From NCBI RefSeq assembly GCF_024733845.1, contig NZ_JANRHG010000001.1:496001-560000 (forward strand): DNA of 64,000 nt, written 5' to 3'. The notes under the pieces were generated by a model. The model did no database searches, was not told where the DNA came from, and was given only the letters and a program-made list of their open reading frames with translations. This DNA comes from Neomoorella sulfitireducens (lineage in GTDB: Bacteria; Bacillota; DSM-521; Neomoorellales; Neomoorellaceae). The position numbers were made by a program, and so were the translations under genes. The first letter of the stretch is position 1; each line of letters starts with the position of its first letter. This document shows positions 43,601 to 52,327 of the stretch, piece by piece.

Positions 43601-45814
43601 ACCGCGTATCCAGGCATTCTCCTGTCGCAATATATCTATACCCAGGTTCAAATGGTTGACAGCCGTAAAAAAGGCTACCGGGTCGGAATCTTCCCCGGCT
43701 TGCGGTCGTTCTTCCTCTCCTGCCAGCAGGAAACACCCCAGGCGATAGTGGAGGAACTTTTTTTCCTCCTCGGAATTCATGAGATAGGCCGCCTGGTGCA
43801 CCCGGTCGTGGACGAAATTATAAGCCTGGCCCCCGGCTTCCTGGATCAACCTCTCCCGGAGGCAGTCACGCAAGCCCCCGGCAACAAGGGCGGCGGGTTG
43901 TCCGGCAACTTCCGCCAGCAGGGGTACGGTAAAAGTATTGCCGATACAGGCAGCCCATCGCAGCAGGTCCTTGCTCGTACCGGGCAACCGCCCGATCTTC
44001 TCCACCAGGAAACTGATAATGTCGGCAGCAATCTCTGTTTTTTCTATTTGCCTCAGGTCCCACTGCCAGCCGCCACCCGGGCGCGACGTGATTAATCCCT
44101 TTTGGTACATGGTCTGGAGCAACTCCCTGACAAATAGGGGGTTGCCGCCGGCCTTTTGGTAGATAAACTCGCCGAGGGGCCGTACTTCTCCGCCGGGGCA
44201 GGAAAGACTGGCGGCAATAAAATCTTCCACCTCCCCGGGTACAAGGGGGGATAGCCTGATGGTTGTCAACCGCTTTCCTTTGTGTTCCAGATCCCGGAGG
44301 GTAGTCCTGAAGATATGACCCGGGGTTATTTCCTCCTCGCGATAGGTACCTATAAACAGCAGGTGGCGGACCTCGTGTTCCAGGAAAGTTGCTTCCAGGA
44401 GTTGTAGCGTTCCGGGGTCAGCCCATTGCAAGTCGTCCAGGAAAAGTACTAAGGGTGCATCTTGGCGGGCGAACACCTGAAGCAATTGAGCAAAGGCATA
44501 GAAAAGGCGTTCCCTGGCCTCCAGGCTGGAACCGGGCGTCACTGCAGGCCGCTCCCCTACCAGCCATCCCAGGGACGGCAGTAACGTTGTGATCAGGGAA
44601 GCATTGGCCCCCAGCCGGGCGTTGATCTGCTCCTGCCAGCCCCTTAATTCTTCCGGGCTCCGGCCTGCCAACAGCTGCAACAACTCCTCTAAGGATGCTA
44701 CAACCGGGCTATAGGGGACCTCCTTCGTTAAGGACTGGCATTTCCCGCTGATAAAAAAACCCGGTTTTCCCCGGACCTGGCCTGCCAACTGCCGGACCAG
44801 CCTCGTCTTGCCGATTCCTCCCGGACCGGCAATCAAAACGATCTCGCCCGGGCCGCGGCCAACCCTTTCCAGGGCCTCCTGCAGGAGGCCCAGTTCCTTT
44901 CCCCGGCCGTAAAATGCGTCTGAAAGTTTAAAGGTGAAGGGGGAATCATATTCGCCAAGCTTAAAGGTAGTAATGGCACCCTTCTCTTCCCATTCTGCCA
45001 GGCACCGCCTTAAATCCCTTTCCAGACCCGCGACGCTCTGGTACCTGCGGTCGGGATCCCGGGCCAGGCATCTCATGATTATATCGGAAATCACAGCCGG
45101 AACGGTGGCCGGCATTTCCCGGGGGGGCTTAATCTCACCCGCCACCAGGGCATGAAACCATTCCAGAGGGTCCGCGGCGGCAACGGGTAAGCAACCGGTT
45201 GCCATTTCATAGAGGATGACCCCCAGGGAGTAGATGTCGGTACGCCGGTCAATGGGGCGGTTGAGACGCCCGGTTTGTTCCGGTGAGAGATAGGCAAAGG
45301 ACTGCCTGGCGGGGAAAGGATAGGGGGCTTGCTCCCTGGCGGTTGTGCCTGCCATAAAGGCGCGGCTGCAATCAATCAAGTACAGGTCGTTCCGGGCCTT
45401 ATCCAGAAGCAGGATGTCCCGGTTAAGGTCGCCGTGGATCAGATCCTGCCGGTGCAGGCGGGCGATTATCCCGGCTAGCCTTGCCGCCAGAGGCAGAAAG
45501 GTCCCCACAGGTAAACCCCGGGCTGTCGCATACCGCCGCAGGGGGACCAGATCCCCCACAGCGGCTACCAGTCCGGGGCTAGGGGGGCCGGTATGTATCT
45601 CTTCAAAACACAGACAGCCGTCCGGGTGCAGCAGGTGGATAATTTCCACTTCCCGCCGCAGGCGTCCCGCGGCTTCTTCCGGAGAGGCTGCACCGGCCAG
45701 CATCTTAAGTAAAACCGGCTTCAAAGTCCTGCTGTCCCTAGCCAGGCAAGTGAAACAATATTCGGTCTCGTACAACGTTTCCTGAAGTTCGTAACCCGGT
45801 TTAACAACCATCAA
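40688..45814 (-). CDS. Ser/Thr-kinase-like / AAA ATPase / GAF / histidine kinase fusion (1708 aa)
   Basis: Domains in order: protein-kinase-like fold (residues ~8-270), a predicted P-loop ATPase (Walker A GPGGIGKT 330-337, Walker B LVLFLDD 455-461), a long helical region like TPRs (~640-1280), GAF (~1312-1470), a coiled coil, and a NarL/DesK-type histidine kinase (His1526 in EIHDTVGHTL, ATP lid DYGKG and GFGLTSMRERV). In the kinase fold Lys37, Glu55, Asp129 (HGDLN) and Asp148 remain. The catalytic-loop Asn is Ile134, and DFG reads DCS. It starts 4 nt after the NarL-type regulator, its likely partner. Such fusions occur in cyanobacteria and myxobacteria; the signal is unknown. Confidence 0.9.
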   Translation of the reverse strand: MMVVKPGYELQETLYETEYCFTCLARDSRTLKPVLLKMLAGAASPEEAAGRLRREVEIIHLLHPDGCLCFEEIHTGPPSPGLVAAVGDLVPLRRYATARGLPVGTFLPLAARLAGIIARLHRQDLIHGDLNRDILLLDKARNDLYLIDCSRAFMAGTTAREQAPYPFPARQSFAYLSPEQTGRLNRPIDRRTDIYSLGVILYEMATGCLPVAAADPLEWFHALVAGEIKPPREMPATVPAVISDIIMRCLARDPDRRYQSVAGLERDLRRCLAEWEEKGAITTFKLGEYDSPFTFKLSDAFYGRGKELGLLQEALERVGRGPGEIVLIAGPGGIGKTRLVRQLAGQVRGKPGFFISGKCQSLTKEVPYSPVVASLEELLQLLAGRSPEELRGWQEQINARLGANASLITTLLPSLGWLVGERPAVTPGSSLEARERLFYAFAQLLQVFARQDAPLVLFLDDLQWADPGTLQLLEATFLEHEVRHLLFIGTYREEEITPGHIFRTTLRDLEHKGKRLTTIRLSPLVPGEVEDFIAASLSCPGGEVRPLGEFIYQKAGGNPLFVRELLQTMYQKGLITSRPGGGWQWDLRQIEKTEIAADIISFLVEKIGRLPGTSKDLLRWAACIGNTFTVPLLAEVAGQPAALVAGGLRDCLRERLIQEAGGQAYNFVHDRVHQAAYLMNSEEEKKFLHYRLGCFLLAGEEERPQAGEDSDPVAFFTAVNHLNLGIDILRQENAWIRGAEYNLLAGQKAKQASAFTSARNYLHTGLTLLGDNSWESHYSLTFQLYREYLECQYLCGHYNEGGELYRELLAKARSKLDRTQLRLIAILYATKNDFDARALEVGLEGLRELGCYLPAKPKMPYIIRELIKVRRLIKKVGIEQIINLAPARGEEVQAVLNLLLALSPYAYNNNEDLLFAISLKICQLSLQHGHFTHSSSGYMILAMVSIIRLKDFATGVALGKTALALAERYGTPTDKYIVNFLYGAFFLPWLEHTRQGELFLEKAREGSLDARDFTYAGYAMTFMLVSRHFRGVPLEELEKQIRDYFQLAAKVKDPYFACFLTIYRQMVLNLQGLTRSPDTFSDNTFDEESFIRGDTGYQIRAKEFFDYYLCKNQVYYLLGYYQQALPLLKEAERLTKLYFGEVYLADHAFYYCLTVTAVYHSLPVREKAVYRLLLMRKQRQMQQWARRCPANFEHKYLLIAAEIARIRRQDDRAAQLYEEAARSAQANGFVQNAAIASECAARFYFARGKTGLARKYIRDAYAGYSTWGARVKTEQLRSRYPWLAGEGAAPDEKPGGRFGEAGRNLAETVDMRAVYRAAQVLSGTIVLEDLLPQMMEITMQNAGANRGAFLMQREGQLYLEARAVTGREGIEVEVLPSLPLELAGMLPRSIIDRAFTGGETIVLDNAACDPVFGSDPALAGRDPLSVLCLPIVRQGRPVGLLYLENSITAGCFHPGRVEALQLLAAQIAIAVENAALYRSLQQVNATLEEKVRERTESLARLQKETLDALVEKSRLEERNRIAREIHDTVGHTLTSVLVQIEAGKRLLQKDASLVEPKLEQCQEQLRKGLDDIRRSLRLLRGSGVTGGVPDLETLIRDVVKNTGVTIDYRIDPLPQLDPVRRYVLYRALQEGLTNGIRHGGSRSFYFSLTEENGTARFLLQDYGKGAEEIHPGFGLTSMRERVKELEGEMSISARPGAGCRLEIILPLG

Positions 45815-45818
45815 GCTT

Positions 45819-46520
45819 TCACCTGCCCGGTTGATGATTGAGCTTTATATGAGGGAACTGTTTCGCCAGAATGGCAACAGCCGTTTTCCGATCGCTGGTA
45901 CCGATCTTTTCGTAGATAACGCTGATATAGTTTTTTACCGTTCCCTCGGTCAGTTGCAGTTGCCTGGCAATCTGCCTGTTGTTGAGGCCGGACACCATCA
46001 GGGCAGCCACTTCTTGTTCACGGGCGGAAAGGGTAGGGTCGCCTGCTTTTTGTTCCGCTTTTTTCCCCATGTTATTTGCCAGTTCCAGGAACCCGGCCAC
46101 CCGGGTGGCCAGCTTGCCGGCCACCCGGGCCGGGAGGATTAGCTGGCCCCGGTAGGCGTTGCGTATGGCTGCAAGCAACTGGTCCGCCTGGATGTCTTTT
46201 AAAAGGTACCCGTCGGCGCCGTAGGCCAGGGCATTGATTATATAGTCTTCGTCGTCGAAGGTAGTGAGCATAATCACTTTCACGGGCGGGAAATGCTCTT
46301 TAATTAACCTGACACATTCCACCCCGTCCATCACCGGCATGCGGACGTCCAGCAACACCACGTCCGGCATTAACTCCTGCACCATAACCCATGTTTCCTG
46401 CCCGTTGGCGGTAGCGCCTACCACTTCCATATCTACTTCCAGGTCGATTATCGTTTTCAGGCCGTCGCGCATCAGGGCCTGGTCGTCGGCAACGATTATC
46501 CTGATTTTTCCTTTGTCCAT
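45819..46520 (-). CDS. NarL/FixJ-type response regulator
   Basis: The 233-residue regulator has a receiver domain with acidic pair Asp12-Asp13, phosphoacceptor Asp58 (VVLLDVRMP), Thr in MLTTF and Lys in YLLKD. It also has a C-terminal LuxR-type HTH (LSAREQEVAALMVSGLNNRQ, then VKNYISVIYEKIGTSDR). ATG 46520 lies 8 nt after GGGAGGT. It is co-transcribed with the kinase fusion. The region upstream (46521-46692) is AT-rich with TATAAT at 46627-46622 but no clear -35. Confidence 0.92.
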   Translation of the reverse strand: MDKGKIRIIVADDQALMRDGLKTIIDLEVDMEVVGATANGQETWVMVQELMPDVVLLDVRMPVMDGVECVRLIKEHFPPVKVIMLTTFDDEDYIINALAYGADGYLLKDIQADQLLAAIRNAYRGQLILPARVAGKLATRVAGFLELANNMGKKAEQKAGDPTLSAREQEVAALMVSGLNNRQIARQLQLTEGTVKNYISVIYEKIGTSDRKTAVAILAKQFPHIKLNHQPGR

Positions 46521-46692
46521 AATTGCATACCTCCCGGGCCAGGAGATGCTCTTCCTTGCGGCGGCGACGTCGCCTTTTTACGGCCAGGCTACAGAATCTA
46601 ACTGCACATAATTATATTGAAATTATACTTTCGCGTATAAGTTAAAAATTCCTTTAAAGCCGGCAACTGTTTTTGTAAAATTCACAGGTAGA

Positions 46693-46724
46693 AAAATAAA
46701 AAAGAACCGGTACCTTTCCGGTTC
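46693..46724 (-). terminator. Intrinsic terminator of the tRNA operon
   Basis: GAACCGG (46724-46718) pairs with CCGGTTC (46710-46704) and is followed by TTTTTTATTTTT on the minus strand. It starts 16 nt after the CCA of tRNA-Thr. Confidence 0.9.
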
Positions 46725-46740
46725 GCAAATATGGTTTCTT

Positions 46741-46816
46741 TGGAGCCCATAACCGGGATTGAACCGGTGACCTCCGCCTTACCAAGGCGACGCTCTACCG
46801 ACTGAGCTATATGGGC
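46741..46816 (-). tRNA. tRNA-Thr (anticodon GGT)
   Basis: This 76-nt cloverleaf has acceptor GCCCATA / TATGGGC, a D arm GCTC...GAGC, anticodon stem TCGCC / GGCGG with loop TTGGTAA, and T arm ACCGG TTCAATC CCGGT. The CCA is encoded. It reads ACC codons directly. It is last of three tRNAs, one base after initiator tRNA-Met. Confidence 0.97.
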
Positions 46817-46817
46817 A

Positions 46818-46893
<76 letters not shown>

Positions 46894-46935
46894 TTATGGA
46901 TGTGGGATGTGTGATCCCACTTCTCACTTCTCTAA

Positions 46936-47021
46936 TGGTGGAGGGGGCTGGATTTGAACCAGCGAAGGCTGCGCCAGCAGATTTACAGTCTGCCCCCTTT
47001 GGCCAACTCGGGAACCCCTCC
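46936..47021 (-). tRNA. tRNA-Tyr (anticodon GTA)
   Basis: This 86-nt class II tRNA has a long variable arm. The acceptor GGAGGGG pairs with CCCCTCC, the anticodon arm is CAGA CTGTAAA TCTG, and CCA is encoded. It is first in the tRNA operon, right behind a near-consensus promoter. The 42-nt spacer to tRNA-Met contains GAGAAGTGAGAAGTGGGA, a dispersed purine-rich string. Confidence 0.96.
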
Positions 47022-47046
47022 ATATTCCTTTTCAGACGCAAAAGTA

Positions 47047-47075
47047 ATTATAACATCATGCTTTGAAAGCGTCAA
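47047..47075 (-). promoter_or_regulatory. Sigma-A promoter of the tRNA operon
   Basis: TTGACG (47075-47070) and TATAAT (47052-47047) with a 17-nt spacer, about 25 nt ahead of tRNA-Tyr and immediately after the sigH gene. One mismatch to consensus. Confidence 0.88.
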
Positions 47076-47092
47076 GCCTTTTTAAACGGTAA

Positions 47093-47743
47093 TTATTGGC
47101 TGCTATCCCTTCGTTCCAGGTAACGCTCCAGCTTGCGCTTTACCCGCTGGAGGGCGTTATCAATAGATTTAACATGGCGTTTCAAGTCCACGGCGATTTC
47201 CTGGTAAGATTTTCCCTCCAGGTAGGACATTAATACTTTCCACTCCAGGGAGCTTAAAATCTCGCCCATTTTTTCTTCAATATCAACGAATTCTTCCTGG
47301 CTGATGATTAATTCTTCCGGATCGGTAATTTTAGAACCCGAGATAATGTCCAGCAGGGTGCGGTCGGAATCTTCATCATAAATGGGTTTATTGAGGGAAA
47401 CATAAGAGTTCAGGGGGATGTGCTTTTGCCGTGTAGCCGTTTTAATGGCGGTGATAATCTGCCGGGTAATACACAGCTCGGCAAAGGCACGGAAGGATGA
47501 TAATTTGTCGCCGCGAAAATCGCGGATGGCTTTATAAAGGCCGATCATCCCTTCCTGGACGATATCCTCCCGGTCGGCGCCAATGAGGAAATAGGACCGG
47601 GCTTTCGCCCGGACAAAATTGCGGTACTTATTAATCAAATATTCCTGGGCTACTTCATCACCTTCCTGGGCCAGGTAAACAATATCTTCATCCCCGAGAA
47701 CTTCGTAAGGTTGCCACATTTCCTGCTGTACATTAACACTCAT
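47093..47743 (-). CDS. sigH: RNA polymerase sigma-H factor (early sporulation)
   Basis: Sigma-H directs genes for entry into sporulation and competence. With ATG 47743 (7 nt after TGGAGG) the product has 216 aa. Region 2 has VYLAQEGDEVAQEYLINKYR and GADREDIVQEGMIGLYKAIR, and region 4 has SYQEIAVDLKRHVKSIDNAL. The longer upstream frame lacks a ribosome site and is rejected. The gene order rlmB-rae1-sigH supports the call, and it also argues that the organism forms endospores. Confidence 0.94.
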   Translation of the reverse strand: MSVNVQQEMWQPYEVLGDEDIVYLAQEGDEVAQEYLINKYRNFVRAKARSYFLIGADREDIVQEGMIGLYKAIRDFRGDKLSSFRAFAELCITRQIITAIKTATRQKHIPLNSYVSLNKPIYDEDSDRTLLDIISGSKITDPEELIISQEEFVDIEEKMGEILSSLEWKVLMSYLEGKSYQEIAVDLKRHVKSIDNALQRVKRKLERYLERRDSSQ

Positions 47744-47813
47744 GCCAACGCCTCCAACCTTCCAAGACATAATAACATAAGGAGGCCATATATCTTGTCC
47801 AATAACATCAATA

Positions 47814-47842
47814 ATTATACAAGAAACCCATCTTAACCGCAA
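47814..47842 (-). promoter_or_regulatory. Candidate sigma-A promoter of sigH
   Basis: TATAAT (47819-47814) preceded after 17 nt by TTGCGG (47842-47837) on the minus strand, about 70 nt before the sigH start. The -35 matches at only three of six positions. Confidence 0.5.
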
Positions 47843-47856
47843 GAGTTAACTGCTGC

Positions 47857-48363
47857 CTACCGGCGCCGCCAGTTCTGAAGTATTTCAAGGGTGTCTTCCC
47901 GAAGGCGCCCATCGATGGAATTTCTCTGGATACCTTTCTGCTTCTCCCTATCCATCTCCCGGCGGGCGTTTTCAATGTATGCCTTTAACTCGGCAACCGG
48001 CAGGCGAAGGGCCCCACCTCCCAGGATCATGCTCTGCTCGGCCGCGTCGGAAGTGGCTACATAAACCCGGCCCCCTGTATCCAGGGTCCTTACAAGTTTC
48101 TCGATAACGGCATCAGCAGTTTCTCCCTCCGGGCTATAAATAATTTCGACACCGCCGATTTTTTCCTTTTTTTCTACTGCCCCGGAGACCCGATGGGCAT
48201 CAAAAACGACTATTACCCGCCCTCCCCAGTAAGCCTGGTAATTGATCAACTCTGCTATTAGTTTATCGCGGGCATGGGCAAAACTTGACTCTTCTTTAAG
48301 CCTGACTAAATCCGGCCAGCTGTATAAAAAATTATAGCCGTCGACGATGAGCACGTCAGCCAC
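47857..48363 (-). CDS. rae1: NYN-domain endoribonuclease Rae1 (YacP)
   Basis: Rae1/YacP is a PIN-like nuclease that cleaves mRNA in the ribosomal A site in Bacillus. The product has the N-terminal LIVDGYNFLYSWPDL, the acidic residues in VIVVFDAH, and the later YSPEGETADAVIEKL and VATSDAAEQ motifs. The GTG at 48363 (MADVLIVDGYN, 168 aa) is preferred over a longer frame that overlaps rlmB. It lies 14 nt after rlmB. Confidence 0.88.
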   Translation of the reverse strand: MADVLIVDGYNFLYSWPDLVRLKEESSFAHARDKLIAELINYQAYWGGRVIVVFDAHRVSGAVEKKEKIGGVEIIYSPEGETADAVIEKLVRTLDTGGRVYVATSDAAEQSMILGGGALRLPVAELKAYIENARREMDREKQKGIQRNSIDGRLREDTLEILQNWRRR

Positions 48364-48377
48364 AGGTTCACCCCGTC

Positions 48378-49118
48378 TCAATCCGTACTGCAATACCTCT
48401 GGCGTACTACCTCGTACATCAAGACCGTTGCTGCGGCGGCCACATTCAAAGAGTTAATCTTCCCACGTACAGGCAGCTTCACGGTAAAATCACACTTGGA
48501 CCTGACCAGGGGAGAAAGCCCCTGGCCTTCGCCGCCCAGGACCAGTACCAGGGGTACGGTAAAATCACTGGCAAAGGCCTCCCTTATGCCGTCAGCCTCG
48601 GCCCCGATGACCCACAGACCCTCCTGCTTCAGCTTAACTATAGCCTGGGCCAGGTTGGCCACCCTGGCGACCGGAACATATTCAAGGGCCCCGGCAGCAG
48701 CCCGGGCTACAGCCGGGGTCAGTCCTGCCGTGCGCCGCCGCGGGATAATGAGGCCATGGGCGCCGGCCGTTTCTGCCGAGCGTAAAATGGCCCCCAAATT
48801 ATGGGGATCTTCCACCTGATCCAGCATGATTAAAAAAGGTGGCTCGCCTTTTTCCCGCGCCAGGGACAGGAGGTCCTCCATCTCGACATAGCCCCTGGCC
48901 GCAGCCAGGGCTACCACTCCCTGGTGCCGGTCACCTGCCATTCTGTCCAGGGCCGCCCTGTCCACCCGCTGAACAGGGACGCCCTGGCTCCGGGCCAGGG
49001 CGAGGATCTCGCCCACTACCCTGCCTTCCAGCCTGCTGGCCACTAAAATTTTATGCAAGTTCCTGCCGGCCCGCAGGGCTTCTCTGACCGGGTTACGGCC
49101 GGCAATGATATCGTCCAC
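48378..49118 (-). CDS. rlmB: 23S rRNA 2'-O-methyltransferase, RlmB/TrmH type
   Basis: This SPOUT-family methyltransferase uses S-adenosylmethionine. It has an N-terminal L7Ae-like substrate-binding part (MDDIIAGRNPVREALRAGRN), then the trefoil knot with LDQVEDPHNLGAILRSAETA, VLVLGGEGQGLSPLVRS and VRGKINSLNVAAAATVLMYE. It has 246 aa, a typical length. The GTG start shares one base with the thyX stop codon. The precise rRNA position modified is inferred. Confidence 0.92.
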   Translation of the reverse strand: MDDIIAGRNPVREALRAGRNLHKILVASRLEGRVVGEILALARSQGVPVQRVDRAALDRMAGDRHQGVVALAAARGYVEMEDLLSLAREKGEPPFLIMLDQVEDPHNLGAILRSAETAGAHGLIIPRRRTAGLTPAVARAAAGALEYVPVARVANLAQAIVKLKQEGLWVIGAEADGIREAFASDFTVPLVLVLGGEGQGLSPLVRSKCDFTVKLPVRGKINSLNVAAAATVLMYEVVRQRYCSTD

Positions 49119-49801
49119 TAACTTTCCTCCCTGGTCCGAGCAGCCGGTGCCCGGCCGCAGCTCATAGTGCCTTCATGGCAGACGCCCTCCGTCTCGCAGT
49201 CGGGCCCGGCGTGGCTAAAAATAAGAGGGGCAACCCTTCGCACCTGTTCCCTCATTTTCAAGGCCAGTTCCCGTATTTCCCACTGGGCCCGGTTACAGCA
49301 ACGCAGGCGGAAAAAATTAAACAAACTGCGGGCATTAAAGGTGCAAACCAGCTTGGTCTCGCAGGCATTGGGTAACAAGTAGCGGGCATCTTCCCGGGGA
49401 ACCAGCTCCTGTATTTCATGATATGCCTTTTGTAAGGTCCGCATGCATTCCTGATAGCGTACCAGGGCTTCGGGTACGGCGGCGACGCTGGGAGGAATTA
49501 TATAGGTAAAATTATCTTCATTGACATAACGCTGGGACTTCTGGGAATAAGAAGCTATGCGGTGCCTCACCAGCTGGTGGGATAGAACGCGGCTGACCCC
49601 CTCGATTGCAAAGGTAAAGGTAATATGCTCCAGGGGGGATTCATGGCCCATGGATATTAGCAGGCGCAGCAGCCTCTCTACTTCGTCTTTTTCCATGGCA
49701 TCCAACAGCCGGCCCGCCCCGTGGGGGGAATAACAAAGTCGAGCGGCAGCAGCGACCAGGCGCTCCGGCTCCGGTGTATGGCTGATAAGTTCAACGTGCA
49801 T
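49118..49801 (-). CDS. thyX: Flavin-dependent thymidylate synthase
   Basis: ThyX makes dTMP from dUMP using FAD, NADPH and methylene-tetrahydrofolate. The ThyX motif [13 protein letters not shown] is intact. ATG 49801 gives [20 protein letters not shown] and 227 aa. A longer frame starting in mrnC is rejected. Its presence in the sigH neighbourhood is common in thermophilic Clostridia. It lies one base after mrnC. Confidence 0.96.
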   Translation of the reverse strand: MHVELISHTPEPERLVAAAARLCYSPHGAGRLLDAMEKDEVERLLRLLISMGHESPLEHITFTFAIEGVSRVLSHQLVRHRIASYSQKSQRYVNEDNFTYIIPPSVAAVPEALVRYQECMRTLQKAYHEIQELVPREDARYLLPNACETKLVCTFNARSLFNFFRLRCCNRAQWEIRELALKMREQVRRVAPLIFSHAGPDCETEGVCHEGTMSCGRAPAARTREES

Positions 49802-49802
49802 T

Positions 49803-50198
49803 TTATTCCTCTCCCCGTTCTGTTTCCGCCAGCTCAAAAATGAGACGGGTCAGCTCGTCCAGCCTCTGCCACTCACCCTTCAGGTACAGGTAACCGAAGA
49901 GGCTTTCCAGGGCCGTGCTGGAATGGTATTCCTCCGGGACGGCGCTGCGGGGTAGGTGCCCCGGCCGGGCATTTCGCCCCCGGCGCAGGATGTCCTTTTC
50001 CACGGCCGTCAAATGGGCCTCCAGGGCCGGTACCAGCCTGGCCTGGCCAGCAGCCCGGACGAAACCCACGGCTTCCCGGTGCAGCTGTTCCAGCCTGGCG
50101 GGACCACGGCGCACCAGGTAGGTGCGAACCAGGAGTTCATACACGGCATCACCGACATAGGCGAGAACCAGGGGCGAAAGGCCGGCAACAGGATCCAT
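49803..50198 (-). CDS. mrnC: Mini-ribonuclease III
   Basis: Mini-III trims 23S rRNA precursors. It is an RNase III catalytic domain without the double-stranded RNA-binding domain. With ATG 50198 the product has 131 aa. The motifs [20 protein letters not shown] and [20 protein letters not shown] hold the acidic catalytic residues. It lies 10 nt after cysS, as in other Firmicutes. Confidence 0.93.
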   Translation of the reverse strand: MDPVAGLSPLVLAYVGDAVYELLVRTYLVRRGPARLEQLHREAVGFVRAAGQARLVPALEAHLTAVEKDILRRGRNARPGHLPRSAVPEEYHSSTALESLFGYLYLKGEWQRLDELTRLIFELAETERGEE

Positions 50199-50208
50199 TG
50201 CCTCCCCC

Positions 50209-51645
50209 CTAACTTTTCTTCCAACGGGTTCCACGGGGCGTATCTTCCAGGATTATCCCCAGATCTTTGAGGCGGTCGCGGATGGCGTCGGCCGTAGCCC
50301 AGTCCCTGCGCTGCCTGGCTTCCTGGCGAATACTTAAAATAATGTCCATCAGGCCATCCAGCAGGTTATCATCCGCCTGCTGCCGGGGACTGCCAAAAAG
50401 GCCCAGGACATTTTCGCCCAGTTCTTCAAAAACCGTGGCTGCCTTGCTAACAACCCCGGCCTCCTGACCGGTCATCCCGGCCAAATAGGTATTGATTTCC
50501 CGGGCCAGGTCATACAAAACCGCCAGGGCCCGGGCTGTATTGAAATCGTCGTCCAGGGCGGCCATAAACTCCCGCCGCAGTTCTTCAATCCTGCCGGCCA
50601 GGACGGCACCATCTGCGCCGTTGCCAGTAGAACTGTTGCTAGGTGACAGGTGGCAGCGCGCCTCCCTTAAAAGCCGGCGCGTATTTTCCAGGCGTTCGAG
50701 CCCTTTCTCGGCCGCCAGGAGCCCGGTGTCGTCAAAATCTATGGGGCTGCGGTAATGGGTTGCAAGTAAAAACAGGCGTACGGCCAGGGGACGGAAACGG
50801 CTGGTAATATCCCTCACGAGGAAAAAATTCCCTTTTGACTTGGACATCTTTTCCTGGTTGACGGTAATAAAACCGTTGTGGAGCCAGAAACGGGCAAAGG
50901 GACAGCCTGTCCCGGCCTCTGCCTGGGCGATTTCGTTCTCATGATGGGGGAAAATGAGGTCGGCGCCGCCGCCGTGGATATCAAAACCCGGTCCCAGGTA
51001 CTTCAAGGCCATGGTAGAGCACTCGATATGCCAGCCCGGCCGGCCCGGTCCCCAGGGGCTGTCCCAGGCCGGTTCGCCGGGACTGGCTGCCTTCCACAGG
51101 GCAAAATCCAGGGGGTTGCGTTTGGCAGTATTGACCTCCACCCGGGCACCGGCCCGCATCTCTCCAGGGGTACGTTTAGACAGGCGCCCGTAGGCAGGAA
51201 ATTTTTCTACTTCAAAATAGACGTCTCCCCCGGCTTCATAGGCAAAACCGCGGCGTATAAGCTCTTCAATGGTGGCGATTATGTCGTCGATATGCTGGCT
51301 TACCCGGGGATAAAGGGAGGCCCGCTTAACATTCAAGGCATCGGCGTCACGGAAAAACTCTTCAATATAACGTTCGGCTAAACTTAATGCCCCTACTCCT
51401 TCTTCCCGGGCCCGGTTGATAACCTTGTCATCGATGTCAGTGAAATTCTGGACATAAAGGACGTCATAATTGCGGTATTCCAGATAACGGCGTAAGGTGT
51501 CAAATACTACCAGAGGCCGGGCATTGCCCAGGTGGATATAGTTGTAAGTAGTCGGCCCGCAAACATACATCCTAACCCGGCCCGGCTCAGACGGAGTGAA
51601 CTCTTCCTTTCGGCCCGTCAGTGTATTGTACAGGTAGATGCTCAT
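50209..51645 (-). CDS. cysS: Cysteinyl-tRNA synthetase
   Basis: CysS charges tRNA-Cys. The HIGH-like motif is HLGN (YIHLGNARP), the KMSKS motif is KMSKSKGNF, and zinc ligands include Cys in [11 protein letters not shown] and the later HHENE. ATG 51645, 9 nt after GGAGG, gives [16 protein letters not shown] and 478 aa. It overlaps the 3' end of cysE by 59 nt, so cysE and cysS are tightly coupled and probably share the upstream T-box. Confidence 0.96.
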   Translation of the reverse strand: MSIYLYNTLTGRKEEFTPSEPGRVRMYVCGPTTYNYIHLGNARPLVVFDTLRRYLEYRNYDVLYVQNFTDIDDKVINRAREEGVGALSLAERYIEEFFRDADALNVKRASLYPRVSQHIDDIIATIEELIRRGFAYEAGGDVYFEVEKFPAYGRLSKRTPGEMRAGARVEVNTAKRNPLDFALWKAASPGEPAWDSPWGPGRPGWHIECSTMALKYLGPGFDIHGGGADLIFPHHENEIAQAEAGTGCPFARFWLHNGFITVNQEKMSKSKGNFFLVRDITSRFRPLAVRLFLLATHYRSPIDFDDTGLLAAEKGLERLENTRRLLREARCHLSPSNSSTGNGADGAVLAGRIEELRREFMAALDDDFNTARALAVLYDLAREINTYLAGMTGQEAGVVSKAATVFEELGENVLGLFGSPRQQADDNLLDGLMDIILSIRQEARQRRDWATADAIRDRLKDLGIILEDTPRGTRWKKS

Positions 51646-52303
51646 CCTTGCTGGCCTCCAGTTCTTCAATCCTTCGCTCCAGACGTTGGATCTGCCGCTG
51701 CAGGCAAAGGAGCATTTCGGCAACCGGATCCGGCAGTTCGTCGTGACGGAGGTCGATTTCGCTTACCTCGGCATCGGCAATTTTACGGCCGTTACGCACT
51801 ACTACCTTGCCAGGTATACCAACCACAGTGCAGTTGGCGGGCACGTCACGCAGAACTACAGAACCGGCACCTATTTTGACATTGTCGCCAATGGTAATAT
51901 TCCCTAACACCTTGGCCCCGGCGCTGATGACGACATTGTTGCCGATGGTAGGATGGCGCTTGCCCTTTTCTTTGCCGGTCCCCCCCAGGGTAACTCCCTG
52001 GTACATGGTGACATTGTTGCCTACTTCCGCCGTTTCGCCGATGACCACTCCCATCCCGTGATCGATAAAAATACCTTCCCCCAGTTTGGCTCCGGGATGG
52101 ATTTCAATCCCGGTCAGGAAGCGGTTGATCTGGGATATAAACCTTGCCAGCAGCTTCATGCCGCGTCCGTAAAAGAAATGAGCAATACGGTGGAGGAGCA
52201 GGGCATGAAAACCGGGATAACACAGGATAACCTCCAGGATGCTCCTGGCTGCCGGGTCCCGCTGGAATATAACTTCAATATCCCTTTTTAGCTGCCGCCA
52301 CAA
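51587..52303 (-). CDS. cysE: Serine O-acetyltransferase
   Basis: CysE makes O-acetylserine for cysteine synthesis. The start is TTG 52303 ([17 protein letters not shown], 238 aa), 9 nt after GGGGGAGG, because the longer frame runs back through the T-box terminator. The left-handed beta-helix hexapeptide repeats ([20 protein letters not shown], then [20 protein letters not shown]) are clear. The C-terminal coiled tail [20 protein letters not shown] is long and its end is overlapped by cysS. Confidence 0.94.
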   Translation of the reverse strand: MWRQLKRDIEVIFQRDPAARSILEVILCYPGFHALLLHRIAHFFYGRGMKLLARFISQINRFLTGIEIHPGAKLGEGIFIDHGMGVVIGETAEVGNNVTMYQGVTLGGTGKEKGKRHPTIGNNVVISAGAKVLGNITIGDNVKIGAGSVVLRDVPANCTVVGIPGKVVVRNGRKIADAEVSEIDLRHDELPDPVAEMLLCLQRQIQRLERRIEELEASKDEHLPVQYTDGPKGRVHSV

Positions 52304-52327
52304 AGCTAGCAACCTCCCCCTGTAATA

